A DNA stretch of 64,000 nt from Mauremys mutica (taxonomy: Eukaryota; Chordata; Testudines; Geoemydidae). The translations under genes were made by a program, and so were the position numbers. Shown in pieces: positions 48,604-58,484 of the stretch; position 1 is the stretch's first letter, and the number at the start of each line of letters is the position of its first letter. The notes beneath the pieces were generated by a model. It saw nothing but the letters and a program-made list of their open reading frames with translations, made no database searches and had not been told where the DNA came from. The stretch lies in assembly GCF_020497125.1 (NCBI RefSeq), contig NC_059081.1, positions 61,276,768 to 61,340,767 of the forward strand, in the 5' to 3' direction.

Positions 48604-50859
48604 GAAGAACATTAGAAATGGCAATGACTAAAGTTGAGTTGCTGGGGATGGAGTGAAGGAACACTGTCTTTTTTGGAGATAAGTTCAAATACTCCCTTCC
48701 TTTCATCTTTTTCTTCAAAAAAAGACAGTGATGGACAACTGTTTGGTTTTTTTTGTTTTGTTTTTTCAAAGAAAGAAAGAAAGAAGGGGGCAAACCAACC
48801 AAGTGCAATAAGAGAACTGTTTCAAAATAGTAAAATAGAAGATTTTTTCCCCTAGCCTGTTGGCACTCTAACTTGAGTTCGCATGACTTTTTTTTTCATA
48901 TTAAATGACAGACTCCAGTGGCATGAGCAGCTAATTTTGGAAAGGGTAAATTGCATGGCATATATACAACAAACAAACAAGCTAGCAAGCCGACCCACGC
49001 AAGATCTGCACCCAAATCTATACAGAGAAGAAAACAACAAAACACAGAATGCAGAGGTGGTGATATTAGGCTCTTATGAAATCTTCTTCCACCAGTGCAG
49101 AGCATTCTTTCTCTCTGGAGCGAAAGCTCCCTATTCTGTGGATTCATTGTCCCTGTTCTTTTATCTCCTGGACTAAAATTACTTTGGATATGGGAGCTAT
49201 TGTTTTTGAGCAGTGATAATGTATAGTTCTTCTATAGAAAGAAAAAATGTATATATGGAAATAAGAGATTGACATATCATTTTCACGGATCTTTATTGAA
49301 GGATTTCCTTAAAAAGGTTCTATTCTCTATGTAAATCTATTTTGGTGGTTTAATTTTGCTCCCCTTTTAATCTTTCTAGCATGTTGTATAGCGGGTGTTC
49401 TGGGCTTGCTCAAAAAAGGCAGATGTAGCATGCAGATCCAGGGAGTTCTGGCACCAAACAGGTGTGATCTAAAGTTTGTATGCTTGAAACCAAAAAACAA
49501 ACCATATTAAAATGTGTAAATGCATATGTATTTAATAAGTCTCTTTTGAATTAATTTTTGGCTGTCATGCAGATTTTCTGTATATAATGTAAGAAAATTG
49601 ACACCATCTCAAATTAATCACGAAAGTGCCAAGTTCATATCTTTTTAATTTCAACAACTATTTTCCTCTGTCTAGCTTTTTCAAGTGAAAGGAAAACAAG
49701 CTTAAGTAAGCCTTAAAATATTCACAAAATGCTGAAAGCTTGAAACAGGCTAAGGCTTTCCCGTTTAGTTGCCATTTTCCCACCCATTCGCCTCTCTCCC
49801 TTCCTGGCAGGCTTGCAAAGATGATCCAAGTCACTCTGAGTTTCCCTCTTTAGTACCTGTCACCTTTCAATGTACAATCTGGAGAGCTACTATTTCTGCT
49901 ATGGATGGTTAGTGTCACTCTTAGGGTTTGTTCAGATTTCACGTCTGAGGGTTGGCACATTAATGCTATTATTTGTATGTTCACACATGGGGCACAGTCC
50001 AGTTCACTGACAAAGTGGAAGGGCTCCCATTAACTTTAACAGGCATTGGACTTGGGCCTTAGTGAACTGAGCAAATAAAAGCTTTAGAGCCTGTTCATAA
50101 TTCTACTTATTCTGAATTACACTGGTAACTCAACAGGTTTCAATGGAATTACCTCTTATTTATATTAGTATAAATGAGAGGGAGTTAGTCCTATAACTCC
50201 AACTCCATCTAGGTCTTATATTTCATTTTCCTGACTTTCATTTTCCTTGTTCAAATCTTGAGTCAGTTTCTGGATTTAGCTTTAAAATTAACTGATGGAA
50301 ATACTAGGAAAAAATTAGTGTTGCAATTACTATAATTTTTTTTTGCTTTGTTCAGTAAAACGTTTTTGCCTCCAAACATATTTCAAACTCTGACAATATC
50401 CAATCTGAAAGAGAAGTCTTTCCCAGGAAAACTATATTGTTTTGCAGTCAAGATGGTTATTTGTCAAATGATGTTTTAGAAAGCGACCACTGTTATTGCA
50501 TTATGAGTAAGAGGTACTCTGTGTTGATATAGATCTACCTCATATTGTGATAACAGAGCTATTTACAGCATCATTTCAACATTATCTGACTTCAGGGCAA
50601 GAGTTTTGGTCGTATTGATGTTCAATGACAATGAATACTTGTAATTTTGAGGGGAACTCAAAGTATTTGTGTTGTAATATTGCCCACTGGTACTATGTTG
50701 CTTATTTCCACTTTGCTACTGCATATGGAAGGTATAATTACTCTCTGGCAGGTACTAAACTGCACATTTTGGTTCTACTGCAGAATCAATGTGGTAACTA
50801 CAGTAGAAATGCCACTGTGGTTACAAAATCAATTAGGTGTCTAATGTAACTACCTGTAT

Positions 50860-50865
50860 AATAAA
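50860..50865 (+). terminator. candidate poly(A) signal AATAAA (middle)
   Basis: The hexamer in GTATAATAAAACTTTG is followed, 45-60 bp later, by a GT-rich ATGTGCGATGTGATGTTTTT stretch, which fits a downstream element. Of the three candidates it has the best local context. Confidence 0.4.
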
Positions 50866-51949
50866 ACTTTGATGATAAGCATTTCACAAATAACATTGTA
50901 AATGTGCGATGTGATGTTTTTAATCAGACCACAGTGGTCCCCAAATATTATGTACATATGGTAAGTGTTGGTGTAACTTTTTGTTACACTAGCAGTTTCA
51001 TAGGAAATATGATTTCTTGACTGAATTTACGCTCCACTGTTTAGCTGTGTGCGTGTATGTGTAAAACACACAAGCATTATGCTATGTATGTACAGGATGT
51101 AAATGACATCACATAACTCACAAAAGTAGATTCTAATCAATCTTTTCTGTGGTACTAGGGTTATGTAGTCTTAACCATTTAGTTAGATATTGTTGATTTT
51201 CTAAGCCATTCGTTTGCCACATTTAGTAGAGTACACATGCTGCTTACATTAATTTATCTTTACAAGTGTCAGAATTTAATATTAATAGAGTAAATGTTAA
51301 GCAATGACGAGTCCCCATTTCACCCACTATATTTTTGCTCCATTATATGATTCATCTTGACAAGAAAATGTATGGTAACTATACAGCTCTTACTGGTATG
51401 CTGCATGATCCCACTGAATTGACCTAATCCTTTTATAAGAGAGCTCTATGAGGCAAATTAAATATACTGTAGGTGCATGTTAAAAAATAAATTACATAGA
51501 ACTAGAGTTTTATAAAGTTTTCTTTACTATGCAAAGATGGGTATTGCACAAACAAAATTTAAAGACAAATGTCTGAGGAACTTTACAAAATAATACTTGA
51601 ATTTATTTTTGTTTGAAAGCCTATCAGCCATGTTTTATATTCATTATTGCTTCCACTATTAATCTTCCTTTTTAAAATGATTTGTAAATATTTTTTTAAG
51701 TGCACAATATGATGTTATGAGCCAGTTTTTGTTTGGAGTTAATGCTCATTCATATCTTGTTGGCTGCTGATGAATGGAAATTTAATAGTCATTGTTCTGC
51801 AACTCTTAGTAAAATGGTATTAAAAACATCATGAACATGGAATGTTGTAGCTTTGTTTTGATCATTTTTCTTCTTTATTATGTATGCTTATTTTATTAAA
51901 TTCCTGTGTTCAGAATGTCACCAAGCTTGCAGGAACAATCAGAAGCCTC

Positions 51950-51955
51950 AATAAA
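51950..51955 (+). terminator. candidate poly(A) signal AATAAA (distal)
   Basis: The hexamer in GCCTCAATAAAAACGTC. It would give a 3' UTR of about 3.4 kb. No strong downstream GT element seen. Confidence 0.35.
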
Positions 51956-52718
51956 AACGTCTGATTATAGATTCTGACCAAGATTCATCTAACCTCAAAT
52001 GCTGAAAGATTCTTTTTAATGATTAGTTTTAGGTGAGATCTTTGCTTTTAAATGTACAGACTTTCCCCATCAGAAGTAAAAACTGGGTGAGTGGGATCAG
52101 TAGAGATGCCAGTTCTAATCTCCTGCCCGGTGAGCTAAAACCCCATGAGTCTTACACTAGTTCCCTCTGTGGAACTCCCATTTAAATCAGTGGGAGTTAC
52201 AATACTTCTGCATTGTCAGTTAGTTTAAAAATAAGATATCATCCTGACTTATTTTGCTACCAAGTCTTTAATACAGAGCCAGATCTAAATGAGGCATTGA
52301 TGTATTTGTAAAGGGGGATACAATGTCGGTCTATTCTATATGAAAATTTACAATATTTTTGCTTTGAAGGAATGAAATCTTATGTAAGTACCATAAAAGC
52401 CAATATAATAAATTAGTGAATATGAATGAATTTCTGTCCTTGTTTATACAAGTGCAACTCCAGTGTAATCAGTGGAGTTGCATGCTTACAATAGAGTGAC
52501 AGTTGGGCTTCTTATTGATATAATAACATACCAGCAAAGGAAATATTATTATCACAGTAGTGTAAGAAGCTGAATGTCCTTACTAATTTCTTCAGTCCTT
52601 CATGGGAGAAGAGCATGGTTTTGTTTTAATGCTTCACAAATTATATAAATCAAATTTCTCATGCAAATAGTATATGGGTAAAATTCCCAAAGCTGCGGAA
52701 AGTGACAAAGAAGCCTAA

Positions 52719-53014
52719 GGCCTGGTCTACACTAAAAAGGGGGTTCGAATTAGGGTACGCAAATTCAGCTACGGGAATAGCGTAGCTGAATTCGAAGTAC
52801 CCTAATTCAAACTACTCACCTGTCCAGACGCGGCGGGGTCGAACTCCGCAGCTCCCCCGTCGACTCCACCACCGCCGTTTGCAGTGGTGGAGTACCGGAG
52901 TCGACCGCGGCGCTTCCGGAGTCCGAACTATCGCGTCTAGATCAGACGCGATAGTTCAAACTCCGAGAAGTCGAACTCACCGCGTCGACCTGGACGGTAA
53001 GTGTGGACTAGCCC
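52719..53014. mobile_element. Harbinger-like MITE with three internal hairpins, TAA TSD
   Basis: A 296-bp element with ends GGCCTGGTCTACACTA and AGTGTGGACTAGCCC (inverted, few changes), bordered by TAA at 52716-52718 and 53015-53017, a TWA target duplication. It holds three successive hairpins: 52744-52812 (arms TTCGAATTAGGGTAC and CAGCTAC), 52859-52904 (GTCGACTCC...GGAGTCGAC) and 52918-52964 (GAACTATCGCGTCT...AGACGCGATAGTTC). It is rich in CpG compared with the flanks, so either young or hypomethylated. Confidence 0.85.
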
Positions 53015-53329
53015 TAAGTCCCAATTAAAGTCAGTAGTTTTCCACATGTATGTAGAAGTCAGTGGAACAGAAGATCTACTCCTGGGGGAATTCTGCACCA
53101 CTGCTCATGCGCAGAATTCCTGTGCCACACAGAATTTCCCTTCCCTCCCCCCCCCCCCCCGCAGAAAAATACATTCTGCTGGAAAGATGCTGCAGTTACA
53201 CCTTTTGCTAACAAGGGGCCACTGTGGTGCCAGAACAGAGATCAGCTGCTCCTGAATCAGCCTAAGCTGCAGATAGGGAACAGAAGAGGCTGTCTTCCTC
53301 AAGCACCATGCCTGTGAGGCCAGGTCAGG

Positions 53330-53600
53330 AGGCACAGGATATGGAGGGGACTGCTGGGGGGACACACTGGGGTGGGAGATGAATGGGAGTGGGGGTGTAG
53401 GGACACATAGGGGGGTGTAGACACACCTGGGGATGGGGATGAGGGGGATGAGTAGGGTTACAGGGACACATGGGAATGGGGAAGGGGGGAAGGGACACAT
53501 GGGGGAAAGTGGGGTGGCTGAGTGAGGGTGCAGGGATACATGGAGATGGGAGGGAGGGGTGGATGAGTGGGGGGTGCAAGGAAACATGGGATTGTGGGGT
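53330..53600. repeat. G-rich minisatellite-like region
   Basis: Irregular repeats of GGGACACATGGGG/GGGGTGG words, about 30-60 bp apart, inside the DNA transposon. On the - strand this gives a 160-codon proline/serine/histidine-rich open frame, which is a by-product of the repeats and not a gene. Confidence 0.7.
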
Positions 53601-53963
53601 GCAGTGACAGATGTGCCTGACTGAATGAGAGAGGCTAGGGGTCAGTCAGGATCTGCATGGTGGAGATTCCCTAATAATCCCTCCCCTCCCAAAACCCCCC
53701 ACAAAACTTGTTCTATACTTCTCCCACCCACACCCAACAACCTCCCAGGTTCAAACACAGGCTCCTTCCCAGCAATTGCTTATGTCTTCCTCAGCTCCTC
53801 TGTACCCGTGACTCTCCCAAGCCTTTGCACCGCTTTTGAGGGTGCAGGAAACACATTTCTGTATTGTAGGTTAAATTAATCAGAGTTCTGTATTAATATG
53901 CCTAGTAAAGAGTCTTTGTCAAAAAGCACTTCCTGAATCTTTTGTTGCCTGTATTGTTACAGA

Positions 53964-54118
53964 CAGCGCCATCCCTAGGGGGGTGCAGGCCCTGGGGCGG
54001 AAGTGACAGATTTGTCTCTTCCAGGACCTACCGTGCCGGCCAATTGCACCGGCCCTTGGGGCCCCCCAAAGCGCGGGGCCTGGAGCGGTTGCCCCGATTC
54101 ACCCTAGGGATGGCTCTG
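53964..54118. mobile_element. small hAT element with perfect 8-bp TSD
   Basis: A 155-bp element with ends CAGCGCCATCCCTAGGG and CCCTAGGGATGGCTCTG (inverted, one mismatch). It is flanked by GTTACAGA at 53956-53963 and 54119-54126, an exact 8-bp duplication. GC-rich, no coding capacity. It sits inside the transposon at 53079-54251 and so is younger than it. Confidence 0.93.
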
Positions 54119-54253
54119 GTTACAGACACAGTTGCTGACAGGTATTTTGAAATAAATTACCAAAATAATTGAAACTGGTGTGATTATATTGTGTTATATT
54201 GACAAAAAATATGCAGAACTTTAATTTTTTGGCACAGAATTCCCCCAGGAGTA

Positions 54254-55418
54254 AGGAGCCTAAAACTAATTGATTTTTTCAAAGGGACTCAGTCTTCTGT
54301 CACTTTATGCACTTCTGAAAATGTTATCCCACATCTGTAAATCAGACTGACTGGGAACTTTTGGACTGGACCAGCCTATCATTCTCTTTGTATCCCAGTC
54401 AGATGGCCATAAATCTGTGACAATGTGAAAGGAGGATCATTGGAGCTACACTGATGGACATCAACTGAGGATCTAGTCCACAGTTTTTAAAGCCTTCTAA
54501 GTAGGTAGTCAAAATTATCACTAAGTACAAAGGTACTTTAAAATACAATAATGGGCCAAATTCAGAATCAATTGAGGTTCCAGGGTAAAGTTTTCAAAAA
54601 TGTCCCTGTTACATAAAAGCTCTTGAAGATTTTATCCAATTTTTTTCATAAACTTGGGCTTTGGATCGGGACTAGTATGACTTAATTAAGAAAATTGATT
54701 CCTTGATAACACTTGTAGTGCTGCCATATCTGAGTTATGATTAAACTTTACTGTAAAAAACACTTGCCAGCTGATGAGGGTTTTTAAACTTCCTTTTCTT
54801 GATTTTTAGATTTAACATTTCCATTTCTTTGCAAAGGCTTGTAGCACTATGTAGTAATTATTAAAAAAAATAATTAAAACCTAACAAATATCTGTAAAAC
54901 TATCTCAATATCAGCTTAAACATAGCTGATGCATAGAAATTAGAATGAAATAAGGAAAATATCTACTTTTCTTTATTATTTTACCATGAACTAGATGTTA
55001 AAATGGACAACTTGACAAATCAGTACTCTAAGAAATGACAAGTACTGATTGAATTTATGGAAGCTATATATTTACCTTTACATCTTTGGTTATTCTGTAC
55101 TCTAAGATGTGCAACTGGAATTTTGAAGACAAGAAAACTCTGATTGCAGAAAACATGAACAGCAAGGTGCCAAGGCGAAGGGTAGCTCGGGTCAGAATTT
55201 ATGGGAAGATATAATGGATTTCTTAAAACCTACAATATCTAATTTCTGATTAGTCACTTTATATTTCACCAAGGGGAGCAGAATATAGCTCCGTGTTCTT
55301 AGTTTTGTAATGCATTGACTACATCCTTTTCTCTTTTGTTTTCGTCTCCCAATACCGTATGTTAACTGTTCTTGAATCTGCCCCCATGCTAACATTGAAA
55401 TCTAACAAACTTACTAGT
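54254..55418. other. intergenic sequence between ADAM23 and the provirus
   Basis: AT-rich sequence with no recognisable gene or repeat. It ends in TTACTAGT immediately before the provirus LTR. The 4-6 bp next to the LTR (within ACTAGT) should be the target duplication, but the matching copy is beyond the right edge of the window. Confidence 0.6.
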
Positions 55419-55497
55419 TGTGCTGATATTTAAAGTCTCCACTTTGTCGAAGAAAACTCAGTTCTCGCTTATGTTTAGGTGCAGCAAAAACAAATAC

Positions 55498-55503
55498 TTT
55501 ATT
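55498..55503 (-). terminator. retroviral poly(A) signal AATAAA
   Basis: Lies in TATTATAATAAAGTATTTG on the - strand, about 100 bp downstream of the LTR TATA box. Polyadenylation would be expected 15-25 bp further on and would define the R/U5 border. Confidence 0.75.
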
Positions 55504-55603
55504 ATAATACTCTAGTGAACACAAGAGGGAGAGAGTGTCAGGAACTGGGTTGCCCCTTGTCCTGAACAGATCTCTCTCAATTAGTAAAACAATCATAACA
55601 ATC

Positions 55604-55609
55604 TTTATA
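55604..55609 (-). promoter_or_regulatory. LTR TATA box
   Basis: TATAAA in AAGAAGGTATAAAGATTG on the - strand. Transcription from the 3' LTR would start near 55580 and run leftwards, towards and antisense to the 3' end of ADAM23. Confidence 0.7.
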
Positions 55610-55867
55610 CCTTCTTAACAGACAGTGGCTAGCAAACTTGCAGACAGTAAAAGTAAACATTTGCATTTGTTTATACATAAGCCTATTCATTATCTTATTT
55701 GTCTGCAATACCAGAACAGAAAACAAGACTGCAATTCACAAGGTCGTAACGACTTTTCACACAATTCACTCTGCACCAGATACAGGGTAACAGCTTAACC
55801 TCTGCTAATTAGCTAACATACATTAAGATCCCTTCAAACCTTTATTAATTAATTCTTGGCCTCCACA

Positions 55868-55878
55868 TTCCCCCTTTT
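55868..55878 (-). other. polypurine tract
   Basis: AAAAGGGGGAA on the - strand, touching the first base of the LTR (TGTGG). This is the plus-strand primer of reverse transcription and is of the usual class I form. env stops only about 23 bp upstream of it. Confidence 0.88.
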
Positions 55879-55901
55879 GTACTTCTAGTACAACAAATAC
55901 C

Positions 55902-56525
55902 TCAAATCTCAATTTGCATTAAACCATGGATTTCAGAGTCCACAGGAGACATCTCAACCTTAGGGGTTTTCATGGGATGTAAGGACAATGCATGATTAGC
56001 ATGAACATGAAAAGTAGTATTACTATCATTACGCCCTTTACAACAACAACAACAATAACATAATCCCACACCAACTAACAACACTACAAACAATAACATC
56101 CCCATAGGAATAAAATAATGGGGTTGTCGTACAGTTTTGGTAACAAAGCACAATACATCAAACTTAGTACATAAAGTAGAAACTCTATAAGCTGTATGAA
56201 AGGCATTCTGCTCAGCATGATATATATTCTGAAGCATGTGAATTTGCCCCTGCAACTCAGAGATTCTGCGAACCTCTGGCAACAATGAAAGCAAATTCTG
56301 AAAACGATCAGGTACTATCCTAGTCCAATTAAAATATACCTGAAATCTAAGAGCTACATGTAACATTCTATCTGCAGGCCAGTAAATAATATGATTGCCT
56401 GCAGCAGTGGTAAGATTAATATGTATATCTTGTAACGTGGTGGCATTAATGTACACACAGCTATCATTAGCCTGAAAAAGTGGGTGTCCTGTAAGGGTAG
56501 TCCCTTGACCTTTACCTCCCAGCAA
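55902..56525 (-). pseudogene. env: env, transmembrane subunit, C-terminal piece
   Basis: The third open piece of env, in the same frame as the first. It has several N-glycosylation sites (NDS, NAT, NLT, NWT) and a heptad-like stretch around ISELQGQIHMLQNIYHAEQN. A membrane span MGMLLFVVLLVGVGLC follows, then a run of cysteines (YCCCCC, a likely palmitoylation site), and a cytoplasmic tail of about 50 residues to a TGA codon. It is out of frame with the upstream piece near 56.5 kb. No CX6CC motif was seen. Confidence 0.8.
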
Positions 56526-57226
56526 ATATTGTCATAAACAGTGACAACTTCCCCTGGCTTCAGTTTCCGTATACACTGAAGCTGTGGTGGTTCTAACGGC
56601 CAAAATGTCCATAAATTCCCTAACCCCATCCAAATATCAGCTGTAATCCCAGGAGCACTAACTAAAAATCGATTAGGAGAAGCAGGTGGCCTGACTTCCC
56701 AGATATCTCGGTGAATCACCCAATCCCACATGCATCCTCCCCATGGACCCGGCAGGATTCGGTATGTGGGAGCCCACACCCCCTTAACCGGTCCATATGC
56801 TTGGAAGGAGCACTGTGAACGTCCACATTTCCATCCAGAAAGTCTCCAAGTATGTCTCCATGGCCACAGAGCAGATGGTACTCCTGACGTGTCTGTAAGG
56901 GCAGTGGGCCAAGCTTGGTGCACTAGATCATTCCGAATGGCCATCAGCTGGTCATTCAGGAAATCCTGAATTTCCGAACATGCTAGATCCCACTGCAATG
57001 CCTTCCCAGCTTCAGTTATATTCAGTACCATCTCTCTCAATAAATTCTGGGTCAGAGAACTAAGGGCGGAAATGACATGTAACTCACTCACCCCGGTTCG
57101 CACTTGTGTCAGCTGTGCCCCAGAAATCAGGCCAGTGGCCTTCTCTAATTGGCCCAATTTCTCATCATGCTCCTGGGTCTTAAAAATATTCCAAACAGCA
57201 GCTGCAGAATTGGCCCCATCCCACAA
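56354..57226 (-). pseudogene. env: env, transmembrane subunit, N-terminal piece (frame-shifted)
   Basis: The second open piece of env, in another frame. The frame is open upstream of the first Met and includes a furin-type site RKKR at 57242-57253, the expected surface/transmembrane cut. A heptad-rich segment follows (LEKATGLISGAQLTQ, then VISALSSLTQNLLREMVLNI). The useful part ends near 56.52 kb, where the coherent sequence moves to the other frame. The residues right after RKKR are not strongly hydrophobic, so a classical N-terminal fusion peptide is not evident. Confidence 0.8.
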
Positions 57227-57287
57227 GGATCCGGCTAGATCCCTCTTCTTTCTAGAGGAAATAACCCAGGCCCTCAGTTGTGCTAAT

Positions 57288-58484
57288 CTAATGGCAGCCC
57301 CTGGAACAATTTGGATATGTAGAGGTAATGTGAAAACTAGATAAAGGCAATGTAAACTTCACAGTCCCTAGTGTAGTGTTTAGTACAGTCCACCGATATT
57401 CTGGCACATATCCCCTCAGCGTAGGTCTATACCACATCTGTTGGTTGTAGACCTGCATATATTTCTGAGAGGCATTAATATCAATAGCATAAGAGGGAGT
57501 GTATTGCAATAAAGCACAAGTCACATTATCAGTCACTGGAATGGTCTCAAGACAGGTAAAATTTCCAGTAGTAGAACAAACTCTTTGGGTAGTCGTTTGA
57601 TTATTCACTAATTGGGTAACCAAATAACAATAAGGGCCTCTTTCAGGTAACATAGCACAAATTCCAGGAATAACCATCATATCTACTTCACTATGGAATC
57701 CATCAATTTCATATCTAAAGTCTAGGGGCTGATCTGCAGTAATATCATGGATCTCTATTGCCACTGATCCATTTGTTTTCCACTCAATGGTTCTCTCATA
57801 TGAAGTCTGTTGAACTTTAAAAAATAGGCTTTCTGAGCAATATTCTAATAAATCATTAAGATGGGAAGGTCTGGGCCAACGAATCTCATTAGAATATACA
57901 ATTTCGTTTACATCTGGATAAATTACAGAAGTGACGGCCAGGGTTGAGGGGCTAGTGGGGGTAACCTTTGTGGTAGCAAGGTGCTTTTGGTAGTCATTAT
58001 CTGAAAGCCAATTAGGGAGGGCAGTACATCCCCAGGGTACTTGTCCATAAGCACAGAGCCCTGCCCCTGGAAGAAATCCTAGCCACCATTGAACCCCACA
58101 CGCCCAAGCACGCTCCCCACAGTTCCCTCCTTGCCAATAAACGATGCTTCGTTTCTTCCACCAGGGCCAGTTCATAATGTCTCTTTTAGTCAGGAATCCC
58201 TGAACTCTGGAGGAGTTTGCAGAACGAATGTATCTTCTCCTCTTCCCCAAAAACAATCGTGCTCTAGCATGATAAAGGGAAGAGGGTTGTAATGTGGGAA
58301 TACCTTTAGAAAAATCCAAAGGCACAGTAGGTCCGTCAGAGGACAAGGGAGAGGTCACCAGTACGTCACCTTGTCCTCTTCTTCCGCTGTCCAGCAGGAA
58401 CAGCAGGGCTAGAAGAAGGAGCACGTTGATCATCAGTAGGTGTGGCCTCCCGAGGTGGAGGGGTCTTTTTGCAGTGCGATGCAT
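57288..58484 (-). pseudogene. env: env, surface subunit (398-codon piece)
   Basis: The first open piece of env. Its start overlaps the end of pol by 119 bp in another frame. A hydrophobic signal (residues about 17-32, MINVLLLLALLFLL) is present; the internal Met at its start is an alternative initiation site. It continues with several potential N-glycosylation sites (NSS, NGS, NQT, NFT, NVT, NAS, NTT, NCS) and about a dozen cysteines, typical of a surface glycoprotein. Two basic clusters (GKRRR, WKKRS) lie near residues 80-115. A TAG at 57288-57290 ends this frame before the furin site, so env is interrupted here. Confidence 0.85.

Larger units (their letters stand above)
48515..51980 (+). 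other. ADAM23: ADAM23 3' UTR (extent estimated)
   Basis: Sequence after the stop codon without transposons that I can recognise until about 52.7 kb, apart from a palindromic TTTACAC-type remnant at about 50.10-50.20 kb. Candidate AATAAA signals lie at 48598, 50860 (followed by a TGTGATGTTTTT-like GT-rich stretch) and 51950. A PUF-type TGTAAATA motif is at 51683-51690 and a GTGCAATA word (miR-25/92 seed match) at 48803-48810. Where transcripts actually end cannot be told from the sequence. An AAAG microsatellite is at about 48766-48786. Confidence 0.55.
53079..54251. mobile_element. DNA transposon with CTCCTGGGGGAATTCTG ends
   Basis: A 1,173-bp element. The left end CTCCTGGGGGAATTCTGCAC and the right end GCACAGAATTCCCCCAGGAG are inverted copies over about 18-20 bp. 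TA lies immediately outside both ends (53077-53078 and 54252-54253), consistent with a TA target, although other readings are possible. The core has a C run, a G-rich minisatellite-like region (53330-53600) and an inserted hAT copy (53964-54118). No transposase remains. Confidence 0.8.
55419..55867 (-). repeat. 3' LTR
   Basis: A 449-bp LTR on the - strand starting TGTGGAGGCC directly after the polypurine tract and ending TATCAGCACA, with TGTG/CACA inverted ends. A TATAAA box (55609-55604) and an AATAAA signal (55503-55498) are in the proper order. They suggest U3 of about 290 bp, R of about 100 bp and U5 of about 60 bp. The left boundary rests on the CA end and the inverted repeat, because the 5' LTR is not visible for comparison. 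Confidence 0.9.

Noticed and set aside
53105..53587. 160-codon Pro/Ser/His-rich frame on the - strand
   Set aside because: Lies in a G-rich minisatellite-like core of a DNA transposon. The low-complexity composition explains the open frame.
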